Below are positions 34,203 to 41,006 of a DNA stretch of 64,000 bases, piece by piece. The notes beneath the pieces were generated by a model. It saw only the letters and a program-made list of their open reading frames with translations, searched no databases and was not told where the DNA came from. Source of the DNA: Marinobacter sp. LQ44 (GTDB taxonomy: Bacteria > Pseudomonadota > Gammaproteobacteria > Pseudomonadales > Oleiphilaceae). The translations under genes were made by a program, and so were the position numbers. Numbering within the stretch: the first letter of the stretch is position 1; every line of letters begins with the position of its first letter. The DNA is taken from NCBI RefSeq assembly GCF_001447155.2, contig NZ_CP014754.1:620001-684000 (forward strand). Direction: 5' to 3'.

Positions 34203-35228
34203 ATGAATGTTACAACCATTGGCATCGATCTGGCGAAAACTGTGTTCAGTATTCATGGCACCAATCAACACGGCAAGGTCGTGGTTCGCAAACGGCTCAA
34301 TCGCCCTAAACTGCTGGCGTTCTTCGCACAACTGCCACCGTGCCTGATCGGCATGGAGGCCTGTTCCGGTGCCCATTACTGGGCTCGGGAGTTAACCAAA
34401 CTCGGCCACGATGCCCGGATCATTGCACCCCGCTTTGTCGCTCCGTATCGCAAGAGCAACAAGAACGACGACAATGATGCCGAGGCCATCTGCGAAGCCG
34501 TCAGCCGGCCCAACATGCGCTTTGTCCCGATCAAGACCGAAGATCAACAAGCCGTGCTGTGCCTGCACCGCATCCGCCGTGGGCTGACCAAAGAACGCAC
34601 CGCACAGATCAATCAGATTCGTGGGCTGCTGGCCGAGTTTGGACCGATCATTCCCCAAGGGCGCTATCATGCTCGCCATCGGATTCCGGAAATCCTGGAG
34701 GATGCCGAAAACGGTTTGCCCATGCTGGCACGGCGTTTACTTAACAACATCAACCAGCGCATTCTCCAGCTCGATGAAGAGATCCTGGCCTATGACCGGG
34801 AAATCGAAGCCATGGCCCGGCGCGACGAACAGGCCAAGCGGCTGATGGCCATTCCAGGCATCGGGCCACAAACCGCCACCGCCATACTGGCCAGTGCGCC
34901 CGATCCCAGACAGTTCAAAAGCGGACGACACTTTGCCGCCTGGCTAGGGCTCGTTCCCAGGCAGTACTCGACCGGGGGCAAGCCCCGACTGGGCAGGATT
35001 ACCAAGCGAGGGGACAAATACCTGCGAACGCTATTAATTCATGGCACCCGGGCGGTGATCGCCAAGCTCGCCGACAAGAACGATCGACTCAGCGGGTGGG
35101 CTAAAGAGTTGGTGGAACGCCGCGGATATAAGAGAGCCGCTGTGGCGTTGGCTGCCAAGAATGCCCGGATTATCTGGGCGTTACTGATGAACCAAACCGA
35201 ATTCAAAACCCAGCCTGTGGAGGGCTGA
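34203..35228 (+). CDS. IS110-family DEDD transposase, copy 1
   Basis: A 341-residue transposase. The N-terminal RuvC-like DEDD domain shows IGIDLAKTVFSIHG (first Asp), GMEACSGAHYWAREL (Glu) and KNDDNDAEAICEA (Asp residues). The C-terminal half has the transposase_20 region IPGIGPQTATAILASAPDPRQF and a conserved serine region FAAWLGLVPRQYSTGGK. AGGAGGAG gives a strong ribosome site before ATG 34203. Members of this family work with an element-encoded guide RNA. Confidence 0.95.
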   Translation: MNVTTIGIDLAKTVFSIHGTNQHGKVVVRKRLNRPKLLAFFAQLPPCLIGMEACSGAHYWARELTKLGHDARIIAPRFVAPYRKSNKNDDNDAEAICEAVSRPNMRFVPIKTEDQQAVLCLHRIRRGLTKERTAQINQIRGLLAEFGPIIPQGRYHARHRIPEILEDAENGLPMLARRLLNNINQRILQLDEEILAYDREIEAMARRDEQAKRLMAIPGIGPQTATAILASAPDPRQFKSGRHFAAWLGLVPRQYSTGGKPRLGRITKRGDKYLRTLLIHGTRAVIAKLADKNDRLSGWAKELVERRGYKRAAVALAAKNARIIWALLMNQTEFKTQPVEG

Positions 35229-35474
35229 TAACCAGGCAACAACGACAGGCAGAACGCGCCTGCCAGCCGAGTCTTGCAACGGCAAGCGATGACGGAACGG
35301 TCAGACCGAGAGTGATTGAACCTGTTAAGCTTTGCGGCTGATAAAAGCCGACTAACGAATGAGGTCATCACTCACACGCATCATCATCCTGGCCCGGGCT
35401 GAAGCGCCCACATAGAGGCCGAATGTAGAGCTGCAGTCTCAAACCGCTTCGGAATCAAATGGCGTTGCTTGACC
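35229..35474 (+). ncRNA. Candidate guide (seek/bridge) RNA region, copy 1
   Basis: The 246 noncoding bases between the transposase stop and the right inverted repeat. In IS1111-type elements the guide RNA is encoded at this end. A hairpin CGGCT-GATAAA-AGCCG (35336-35351) is flanked by AAGCTTTGCGGC (35327-35338), identical to the right flank at 35496-35507, and TAACGAATGA (35353-35362), identical to the left junction. RNA ends cannot be set from sequence. Confidence 0.45.
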
Positions 35475-35493
35475 GCAGGGGGAGTCCATGTAG

Positions 35494-35563
35494 CGAAGCT
35501 TTGCGGCAATTTTGGAGCCGCGAAGCGGTGGAAGAATTGTCCGATAACAGCGGCTGGTTATGC
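35494..35563. repeat. attC site, right part, interrupted by the first IS copy
   Basis: CGAAGCTTTGCGGC through GTTATGC (35557). Together with GTTAACG left of the element it forms a full attC of the family at 32738. Confidence 0.75.
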
Positions 35564-35564
35564 A

Positions 35565-35828
35565 TTATTCGTAGTGACTCCAGAGCCTGAGGACTTTCAC
35601 CACTCGCTCGTTCTCGAGCACTTGGTAGACCAGACGATGCTGAATATTGATGCGGCGAGAATAGGCCCCCGCAAGATCACCAATAAGCTTCTCAAACGGC
35701 GGCGGCTTGCAGTATGGATCTTCCGCTATCAGCGCTAACAGTTCCTGGGCTTTCGGTTTGAGGCCACTGGAGGCCAACTTCTTTGCATCTTTCTGGGCTT
35801 GCTTGGTGTAAACCAACTTCCATGTCAC
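35565..35828 (-). CDS. YoeB/Txe-like toxin
   Basis: An 87-residue RelE-superfamily toxin: LVYTKQAQKDAKKLASSGLKPKAQELL, then PFEKLIGDLAGAYSRRINIQHRLVYQV and VVKVLRLWSHYE. The Y-S-R-R-I-N-x-x-H-R-L-V-Y block is the YoeB/Txe signature; the C-terminal SHYE replaces the RYHY of yoeB copies 1 and 2, so it is a distinct lineage. It overlaps the antitoxin gene as ATGA and reads in array direction. Confidence 0.9.
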   Translation of the reverse strand: MTWKLVYTKQAQKDAKKLASSGLKPKAQELLALIAEDPYCKPPPFEKLIGDLAGAYSRRINIQHRLVYQVLENERVVKVLRLWSHYE

Positions 35829-36067
35829 CAGTCCAGCTCCTCATCGCATTCATCCACGGGGGTATCCATCCCCTCACGAATGGACTCTCGCATACCAGGC
35901 ACGGAGAGCAGGTAAAGTGTTTCCTGAATTGCAGACCAGTCTTCCTCGGATACCAGAACGGCTTTGTTCCGCTTACCCATAATGACGATTGGCTGGTGGG
36001 ACTCGGCAGTTTCATCAATCAACCGATAAAGGTTGCTGCGCGCCTCAGTTGCTGTGATTCCGGTCAT
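35825..36067 (-). CDS. YefM/Phd-like antitoxin
   Basis: An 80-residue antitoxin: MTGITATEARSNLYRLIDETAESHQPIVIMGKRNKAVLVSEEDW, typical of YefM, followed by an acidic tail ending DECDEELDW that should bind the toxin. GAGG precedes the ATG. It is the partner of the YoeB-like gene and probably autorepresses from the short upstream region, where TACGTACG-type palindromic bases occur at about 36115-36122. Confidence 0.9.
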   Translation of the reverse strand: MTGITATEARSNLYRLIDETAESHQPIVIMGKRNKAVLVSEEDWSAIQETLYLLSVPGMRESIREGMDTPVDECDEELDW

Positions 36068-36140
36068 GACGCACCTCTTGCGTGTTCAAACTTCCATCAA
36101 GTGTACGCCTATAGGTACGTACGTCAAGACGAACGCTTTT

Positions 36141-36224
36141 GCATAACGCTTGCAGCATGCGCGCCCACGAAATGAAGCCGAAGGCGCAATGTAGTGGGCG
36201 TCGCCGTGCCTGCACTTGTTAACT
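36141..36224. repeat. attC site, family with GCATGCGCGCCC arms
   Basis: GCATAAC (36141) and GTTAACT (36218) bracket GCTTGCAGCATGCGCGCCC and its complement, matching the site at 32055-32139 in all but a few bases. Confidence 0.8.
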
Positions 36225-36653
36225 GAATATATTGGACTGCTGCTTAATTACGTTTATATCCGCTAAGTCTGACTTAATAAACTCGATCCGATACTCACCA
36301 CTTTCCCCGACCTTCTTTACGCTCCAGCGTAAGGCATACTTGCCTTTCGGTAACGCTATACTCTCTTCTGCTATGTCGACCGAACCTGATAGACATTCAA
36401 ATGGGAACTCAACAATATGATCCCATTTTTCTATTTCGGCTTCGGGAGCAGTGTCGTGAATCGATACGGGTATTTTATGATCATCATTTTCGATAACCCC
36501 GAGCGCAACTACCTGCGGACAGTAACATCCAAATTTTGAGATAGCGTCATCATCCCAGTCTAACTCGGCATCGCTCTCACAAGGATCAAAATCACCATCA
36601 AATACTTGTATTTGGCCAAAATCAGAGAAAACCTCTAACTCGATTACGTCCAT
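36219..36653 (-). CDS. Acidic cassette protein, unknown
   Basis: A 144-residue soluble protein not recognised. It starts MDVIELEVFSDFGQIQVFDGDFDPCE, is rich in Asp and Glu, and ends KVGESGEYRIEFIKSDLADIN, suggesting a beta-rich fold (alternating hydrophobic strands). It contains two Cys in a CYCPQ context. AAGGAG gives a strong ribosome site; its stop codon lies in the attC core box. The gene is clearly AT-richer than the flanking chromosome. Confidence 0.7.
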   Translation of the reverse strand: MDVIELEVFSDFGQIQVFDGDFDPCESDAELDWDDDAISKFGCYCPQVVALGVIENDDHKIPVSIHDTAPEAEIEKWDHIVEFPFECLSGSVDIAEESIALPKGKYALRWSVKKVGESGEYRIEFIKSDLADINVIKQQSNIFS

Positions 36654-36674
36654 GTCTATCTCCTTACTTTTACC

Positions 36675-36776
36675 AGTTAACGCCAGCGCACAACGGCGCC
36701 CTTGTAATGGAGGCGCAGCCGCAATGAAAAGGGCGTCCGGCGGCCACCGGCCGCGTATTGATGCGCCTTGTTATGT
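36675..36776. repeat. attC site, family with GCGGCGCCCTTG arms
   Basis: A GTTAAC box (36676) and GTTATGT (36770) bracket CGGCGCCCTTGTAATGGAGG and the complementary GCCGCAATGAAAAGGGCG. Similar arms occur at 38522 and 40675. Confidence 0.75.
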
Positions 36777-36822
36777 TTACGTTAGCTGAAAAGCCAGCCA
36801 AGGATATGCTGGAAACGAATAC

Positions 36823-37110
36823 CTATTTCTTATCGCTATCCAAGAATATCAGGATGGCTCCGACAACCACTGAAACAGAAGATACAAAGAAAATTGCCGA
36901 AAAGGGCAAACGTGTACCACCGAACAGGCTGTTGGGATCCTTATATATGGTGATATATGAATGCTTTATATTCCAAAGCAGACTCAAATCCGCTGCCCAC
37001 CTATCAGTCAACAGATAACCAGCGGTACATAGAATCACCCCGAAACCAATGAGCCAAGTACCTTTTGCCTTGGTCGTCATCTTCTTGAAAATGTCTTCAA
37101 GGTCATTCAT
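36823..37110 (-). CDS. Small two-helix membrane protein, unknown
   Basis: A 95-residue cassette protein not recognised. An N-terminal amphipathic stretch (MNDLEDIFKKMTTKAKG) is followed by hydrophobic segments at about 18-34 and 69-89, with a short periplasmic loop between and a charged tail DSDKK. GAGG lies upstream of the ATG at 37110; the longer reading to 37209 runs into the second IS copy and is not real. Confidence 0.65.
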   Translation of the reverse strand: MNDLEDIFKKMTTKAKGTWLIGFGVILCTAGYLLTDRWAADLSLLWNIKHSYITIYKDPNSLFGGTRLPFSAIFFVSSVSVVVGAILIFLDSDKK

Positions 37111-37134
37111 GGGAAACCTCTGATTGAATTCACA

Positions 37135-37142
37135 ACATAACG
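37135..37142. repeat. attC left box, interrupted by the second IS copy
   Basis: ACATAAC followed by G sits immediately left of the element; the remainder of the attC resumes at 38522. Confidence 0.7.
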
Positions 37143-37230
37143 AATGATATGGACTCCCCCTGCTCCCACGGCATCTATGTGCCACATTGAAGGTGTCTGA
37201 CATCTTCAATCAAAAGCAGGAGGAGTCACC

Positions 37231-38256
37231 ATGAATGTTACAACCATTGGCATCGATCTGGCGAAAACTGTGTTCAGTATTCATGGCACCAATCAACACG
37301 GCAAGGTCGTGGTTCGCAAACGGCTCAATCGCCCTAAACTGCTGGCGTTCTTCGCACAACTGCCACCGTGCCTGATCGGCATGGAGGCCTGTTCCGGTGC
37401 CCATTACTGGGCTCGGGAGTTAACCAAACTCGGCCACGATGCCCGGATCATTGCACCCCGCTTTGTCGCTCCGTATCGCAAGAGCAACAAGAACGACGAC
37501 AATGATGCCGAGGCCATCTGCGAAGCCGTCAGCCGGCCCAACATGCGCTTTGTCCCGATCAAGACCGAAGATCAACAAGCCGTGCTGTGCCTGCACCGCA
37601 TCCGCCGTGGGCTGACCAAAGAACGCACCGCACAGATCAATCAGATTCGTGGGCTGCTGGCCGAGTTTGGACCGATCATTCCCCAAGGGCGCTATCATGC
37701 TCGCCATCGGATTCCGGAAATCCTGGAGGATGCCGAAAACGGTTTGCCCATGCTGGCACGGCGTTTACTTAACAACATCAACCAGCGCATTCTCCAGCTC
37801 GATGAAGAGATCCTGGCCTATGACCGGGAAATCGAAGCCATGGCCCGGCGCGACGAACAGGCCAAGCGGCTGATGGCCATTCCAGGCATCGGGCCACAAA
37901 CCGCCACCGCCATACTGGCCAGTGCGCCCGATCCCAGACAGTTCAAAAGCGGACGACACTTTGCCGCCTGGCTAGGGCTCGTTCCCAGGCAGTACTCGAC
38001 CGGGGGCAAGCCCCGACTGGGCAGGATTACCAAGCGAGGGGACAAATACCTGCGAACGCTATTAATTCATGGCACCCGGGCGGTGATCGCCAAGCTCGCC
38101 GACAAGAACGATCGACTCAGCGGGTGGGCTAAAGAGTTGGTGGAACGCCGCGGATATAAGAGAGCCGCTGTGGCGTTGGCTGCCAAGAATGCCCGGATTA
38201 TCTGGGCGTTACTGATGAACCAAACCGAATTCAAAACCCAGCCTGTGGAGGGCTGA
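37231..38256 (+). CDS. IS110-family DEDD transposase, copy 2
   Basis: The same 341-residue transposase as at 34203-35228, with the RuvC-like IGIDLAKTVFSIHG, GMEACSGAHYW and NDDNDAEAICEA segments and the C-terminal IPGIGPQTATAIL region. No difference is seen between copies, so at least one transposition was very recent, or homologous exchange keeps them equal. Confidence 0.95.
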   Translation: MNVTTIGIDLAKTVFSIHGTNQHGKVVVRKRLNRPKLLAFFAQLPPCLIGMEACSGAHYWARELTKLGHDARIIAPRFVAPYRKSNKNDDNDAEAICEAVSRPNMRFVPIKTEDQQAVLCLHRIRRGLTKERTAQINQIRGLLAEFGPIIPQGRYHARHRIPEILEDAENGLPMLARRLLNNINQRILQLDEEILAYDREIEAMARRDEQAKRLMAIPGIGPQTATAILASAPDPRQFKSGRHFAAWLGLVPRQYSTGGKPRLGRITKRGDKYLRTLLIHGTRAVIAKLADKNDRLSGWAKELVERRGYKRAAVALAAKNARIIWALLMNQTEFKTQPVEG

Positions 38257-38502
38257 TAACCAGGCAACAACGACAGGCAGAACGCGCCTGCCAGCCGAGT
38301 CTTGCAACGGCAAGCGATGACGGAACGGTCAGACCGAGAGTGATTGAACCTGTTAAGCTTTGCGGCTGATAAAAGCCGACTAACGAATGAGGTCATCACT
38401 CACACGCATCATCATCCTGGCCCGGGCTGAAGCGCCCACATAGAGGCCGAATGTAGAGCTGCAGTCTCAAACCGCTTCGGAATCAAATGGCGTTGCTTGA
38501 CC
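38257..38502 (+). ncRNA. Candidate guide (seek/bridge) RNA region, copy 2
   Basis: The same right-end noncoding segment as in copy 1. Its AGCTTTGCGGC word matches the flank AGCTTAGCGGC of this copy's attC at all but one base, and TAACGAATGA again repeats the left junction. Confidence 0.45.
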
Positions 38503-38521
38503 GCAGGGGGAGTCCATGTAG

Positions 38522-38614
38522 CTGAGCTTAGCGGCGCCCTTGCAATGGAGGCGAAGCCGCAATGTAAAGGGCGTCCGGCGGCCATCGGCCGCGTACTACA
38601 GCGACTGGTTAAGT
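38522..38614. repeat. attC site, right part, interrupted by the second IS copy
   Basis: CTGAGCTTAGCGGCGCCCTTG and the complementary AAAGGGCGTCCGG arms lead to GTTAAGT at 38608. It belongs to the same family as the site at 36675. Confidence 0.75.
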
Positions 38615-38647
38615 ACGCCAAGCGACAAAGCCCAAGGTCGGCAACTG

Positions 38648-38881
38648 TCAGATTGCATCATTGCCTACAAAACCGCCATCTTCGAACCGGGCAACAAAGT
38701 TTTCCTTATTGCAGCCAGTCATCTTGCCGCAGTGCGGACACTGCGCCTGATTGCCGGTCAACGTTGCGGTACTGAATGATGCATACGGTGTCATGAATAT
38801 TGGGGAGGGGAATTTGCCGCCACAATTCAGACACTTGATAGTGATGCTCTGGGTTTCCGCGTCTGGACGAATATCACTCAT
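38648..38881 (-). CDS. Small zinc-ribbon protein
   Basis: A 77-residue cassette protein with two Cys pairs, CLNCGGKF and CPHCGK, spaced about 30 residues apart, forming a probable zinc ribbon; the linker has FMTPYASFSTATLTGNQAQ. Such modules bind nucleic acid or protein partners, but nothing identifies the role. The ATG at 38881 has GGAGT upstream. It reads in array direction. Confidence 0.72.
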   Translation of the reverse strand: MSDIRPDAETQSITIKCLNCGGKFPSPIFMTPYASFSTATLTGNQAQCPHCGKMTGCNKENFVARFEDGGFVGNDAI

Positions 38882-38899
38882 TTCTGACTCCTTTTGGCT

Positions 38900-38988
38900 A
38901 CTTAACGCGAAGGTAACCGGCGCCGAAGCGCAGCGGAGGGAACCAAAAGCTGTAAGCTTTTGGCGTCCGGTTGACCGCCTGGTTAGTG
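38900..38988. repeat. attC site
   Basis: ACTTAAC (38900) and GTTAGTG (38982) bracket an 89-base palindrome with CCAAAAGCTGTAAGCTTTTGG as an inner stem. Confidence 0.75.
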
Positions 38989-39294
38989 GCCGGTCACCAC
39001 CAAGGTCTCCCTTGGCACCCAACGCTGAATGCCCTCTCCCGAACAGCTTGCACCAACCAGACGGATGGCGAAAGGAACCAGAACGCAAACCGCACCAACC
39101 CGATTACTGTTTGAACTGGACGGCCCCGCGACTGGGGCACGCCATGAATAACCATGCTGCGGGTGACTTTGGCAACCAACCCCGACAGCCACTTTTCCGG
39201 CCTTGGCCATCACCACCATAAGCGGCTTTGCAGCCAAACCTGGTGCCAAGGCCTTTGCACTGAGCCCGCCAAAAATGAAGACGGCCTGGGCCAT
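38983..39294 (-). CDS. Hydrophobic cassette protein, unknown
   Basis: A 103-residue reading frame starting MAQAVFIFGGLSAKALAPG. The N-terminal third is hydrophobic and could be an anchor; the middle contains HPQHGYSWRAPVAGPSSSNSN and a second hydrophobic stretch VGAVCVLVPFAIRLVGA follows. No Shine-Dalgarno site is seen: the ATG lies within the attC box GTTAATG, so translation may depend on a transcript from the attI side. The stop is inside the next attC. Reality moderately supported by position. Confidence 0.5.
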   Translation of the reverse strand: MAQAVFIFGGLSAKALAPGLAAKPLMVVMAKAGKVAVGVGCQSHPQHGYSWRAPVAGPSSSNSNRVGAVCVLVPFAIRLVGASCSGEGIQRWVPRETLVVTGH

Positions 39295-39363
39295 TAACGC
39301 CCTGGGTAAGCTGCCGGTACGGAGCGCAGCGTAGTACCGGTCAGCTTCACCCACTGGTTAAAG
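39292..39363. repeat. attC site
   Basis: CATTAAC (39292) and GTTAAAG (39357) bracket AAGCTGCCGGTAC-GGAGCGCAGC-GTAGTACCGGTCAGCTT, a neat 72-base palindrome. Confidence 0.8.
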
Positions 39364-39375
39364 GTCTGAAGCGGG

Positions 39376-39687
39376 CTACTGGATTGTGGCGATACCAACA
39401 ATTTGCGCCCCACTCATGAGTCTTATTTTTGTACCTGACACAAACTGGTCAGATAAGTCTCTCGGATAGCTAGCATTTAACCATCCATCTTGCGTGCTAC
39501 CCGGGTAAGCCAAAGTCTCAAAATCGATTTGCCCCCAAAACTGGCGGTCACTTTGAGACAGATACATGTCGGGGCGCCAATTCTCGCCAGGAACCACCGG
39601 ATTAACGCGACCGCCACTATTCGTTTGTGTTAGCTCAACCAACACCTTCATAGGTTGGCGGATCTTTTCAAAATCCTCTGATCTCAT
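39376..39687 (-). CDS. Small beta-rich cassette protein, unknown
   Basis: A 103-residue soluble protein: MKVLVELTQTNSGGRVNPVVPGENWRPDMYLSQ, then QFWGQIDFETLAYPGSTQ and VSGTKIRLMSGAQIVGIATI. The alternation of strands and the R-P-x-x-x-L...G-x-x-I-x-x-G-x-x-I-x-x-A-T pattern faintly resembles the C-terminal beta-barrel of EF-Tu-like proteins; this is weak. AAAGG lies six bases before the ATG. It reads in array direction. Confidence 0.6.
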   Translation of the reverse strand: MRSEDFEKIRQPMKVLVELTQTNSGGRVNPVVPGENWRPDMYLSQSDRQFWGQIDFETLAYPGSTQDGWLNASYPRDLSDQFVSGTKIRLMSGAQIVGIATIQ

Positions 39688-39692
39688 ATGAC

Positions 39693-39770
39693 CTTTAACG
39701 CCCGGCTCACGCGCCGGTTTGGAGCCGCGAAGCGGCTGAAAATCGGTCGCTGTGCAGCCGATTGTTAAAT
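39693..39770. repeat. attC site
   Basis: CTTTAAC (39693) and GTTAAAT (39764) bracket GGCTCACGCGCCGGTTTGG and the right half GCCGCGAAGCGGCTGAAAAT. The right half matches the site at 32738-32816, so this is a hybrid of two attC types. Confidence 0.75.
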
Positions 39771-39824
39771 CTTTTGGCGTACGGTATCCTGACCATGGTC
39801 AACATCCTGTACAGGAGTAACCTT

Positions 39825-40076
39825 ATGGATGCCATTAGCTACACAGCCGCTAGAACCAATCTAGCAAAAACCATGGAGCAGGTCTGTGAAGACCATTCCC
39901 CTGTGATCATCACCCGGAGCAAGTCGCAGTCCGTGGTAATGATCTCCCTAGAGGACTACGAGGCGCTGCAAGAGACTGCATACCTTCTGCGCTCACCAAA
40001 AAACGCACGGCGTTTGCTGGAATCCGTTGCCGAGCTGGAGCAAGGCGGTGGTCAAGAAAAGGAACTTCTTGAATGA
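39825..40076 (+). CDS. yefM: YefM antitoxin, copy 2
   Basis: An 83-residue protein with the same sequence as the one at 32871-33122, preceded by ACAGGAG and coupled to yoeB as ATGA. Carrying the same antitoxin twice may protect against loss of either cassette, because each copy can neutralise the toxin of the other. Confidence 0.93.
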   Translation: MDAISYTAARTNLAKTMEQVCEDHSPVIITRSKSQSVVMISLEDYEALQETAYLLRSPKNARRLLESVAELEQGGGQEKELLE

Positions 40077-40327
40077 AACTCATCTTCTCCGAGAACGCCT
40101 GGGAAGACTATCTGTACTGGCAGAAAACCGACAAAAAGATTCTTAACCGAATCAACAAGCTGATCAATGAGACCAAACGAGAACCGTTCGAAGGTGTTGG
40201 CAAACCAGAGCCCCTCAAACACAGCCTCGCCGGGTACTGGTCTCGCCGGATCAACGAAGAACACCGAATAGTTTACAAAGTCACGGATGACGCTTTGCTT
40301 ATCGCCCAGCTCCGGTATCACTACTGA
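40073..40327 (+). CDS. yoeB: YoeB toxin, copy 2
   Basis: An 84-residue YoeB differing from copy 1 by one visible substitution (LINETK instead of LIKETK). The EPLKHSLAGYWSRRINEEHRIVY block and terminal RYHY are intact, so it should be active. It is followed by the same attC and the same 73-residue membrane-protein cassette as copy 1. Confidence 0.95.
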   Translation: MKLIFSENAWEDYLYWQKTDKKILNRINKLINETKREPFEGVGKPEPLKHSLAGYWSRRINEEHRIVYKVTDDALLIAQLRYHY

Positions 40328-40410
40328 TTTAACGCCAGCTATCAACGCCCTGACAAGGGCGTCCCGTGGAGGGCCATCGGCCCGGAAAAGACTTAATGGC
40401 TTTGTTAATT
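40327..40410. repeat. attC site, copy shared with 33373-33456
   Basis: ATTTAAC (40327) and GTTAATT (40404) with the same arms as the copy at 33373; only a few bases differ. Confidence 0.8.
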
Positions 40411-40440
40411 TGCGGCTCCAAGCCGACTACGAACATGTGT

Positions 40441-40662
40441 TTATTTCCTGCGGCGTGTACACCACAAACCCCACCCGCCAACAATGAGAAGAAAAAGGTT
40501 CGCCAGCAGTGAAGCTCCCCAAAACTGAATGTTAGCGGATTGCTGCTCCAACATTTCTGGCGTTGCATCCTGATAAGGAAGGGAGGCTCCTGACAATTCC
40601 AGGAAGCTGAACAGAGCTCCTAAAAGCCCAATCACAACGAAAATGAAGCTCCCTACTCGCAT
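40441..40662 (-). CDS. Small two-helix membrane protein, copy 2
   Basis: A 73-residue protein equal to that at 33487-33708 except for a tail residue (Cys for Arg). It keeps the AGGAA ribosome site. With the preceding yefM-yoeB cassette it forms the duplicated two-cassette block, whose right edge falls exactly in the ATTTAACGC box of the next attC. Confidence 0.7.
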   Translation of the reverse strand: MRVGSFIFVVIGLLGALFSFLELSGASLPYQDATPEMLEQQSANIQFWGASLLANLFLLIVGGWGLWCTRRRK

Positions 40663-40674
40663 GCTATTCCTGCA

Positions 40675-40758
40675 ATTTAACGCGAAGCTGAGCGGCGCCC
40701 TGAAAAGGGCGTCCGGTGGAGGCCGCAGGCCGGAACAAACTCAAGCGCCTTGTTATGC
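40675..40758. repeat. attC site, family with GCGGCGCCC arms
   Basis: ATTTAAC (40675) and GTTATGC (40752) bracket GCTGAGCGGCGCCCTGAAAAGGGCG. The downstream sequence differs from the attC after copy 1 of the block. Confidence 0.8.
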
Positions 40759-40916
40759 ACTCTCAAACCTGGGACTCCGTTTTTGATATACCTTCAGTCC
40801 GATTAACACACTGGGCACAAAGGATAATACTGCAAAGATGAGGACCCAGCCCGGAAGACCCGATAAGAAAAGCATGCAAATGATGACGTAGGGAATGAAT
40901 CCTGCGTAAACCGCTG
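40753..40916 (-). pseudogene. 3' fragment of a small membrane-protein cassette, cut by IS21-type element
   Basis: About 54 codons, SAVYAGFIPYVIICMLFL... through KVYQKRSPRFESA, with two hydrophobic stretches and a basic tail. The reading frame upstream runs into the IS21-type terminal repeats at 40917, so the true start is lost. The stop sits in the attC box at 40752. It may or may not belong to the same original gene as the fragment at 47003-47310; the two do not rejoin with a target duplication. Confidence 0.6.
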
Positions 40917-41006
40917 AAGGTTGCCACCCATTCCACGTGAAGCCTGCCACCCGGACCGGAGCAAGGCTGCCACCCATCGGAGCGTAGCGACGCGGGGTTT
41001 CTCTTC

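Larger units (their letters stand above)
34115..35493 (+). mobile_element. IS110-family (IS1111-type) element, copy 1, inside an attC
   Basis: About 1379 bases, identical to 37143-38521. Subterminal inverted repeats ATGGACTCCCCCTGC (34121-34135) and GCAGGGGGAGTCCAT (35475-35489) are perfect. Flanking bases are GTTAACG on the left and CGAAGCTTTGCGGC on the right; joined they recreate an attC of the type seen at 32738. No target duplication is visible, as expected for this family. The placement matches the known IS1111-attC subgroup that targets integron recombination sites. Edges are uncertain by one or two bases. Confidence 0.88.
37143..38521 (+). mobile_element. IS110-family (IS1111-type) element, copy 2, inside an attC
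   Basis: Identical to copy 1 across about 1379 bases, offset by 3028. Perfect subterminal repeats are at 37149-37163 and 38503-38517. The left flank is ACATAACG and the right flank CTGAGCTTAGCGGCGCCC; joined, they make an attC of the family at 36675 and 40675. Two insertions in the same position and orientation within different attC sites show site-specific targeting rather than chance. Confidence 0.88.

Noticed and set aside
34182..34376. 64-codon minus-strand frame in both IS1111-type copies
   Set aside because: Antisense to the transposase N terminus and without a start signal; present twice only because the element is duplicated.
30693..40758. CRISPR array suggested by regularly spaced repeats
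   Set aside because: The repeats are long, variable palindromes ending in TAAC/GTTA boxes with genes between them, and no cas genes are present.
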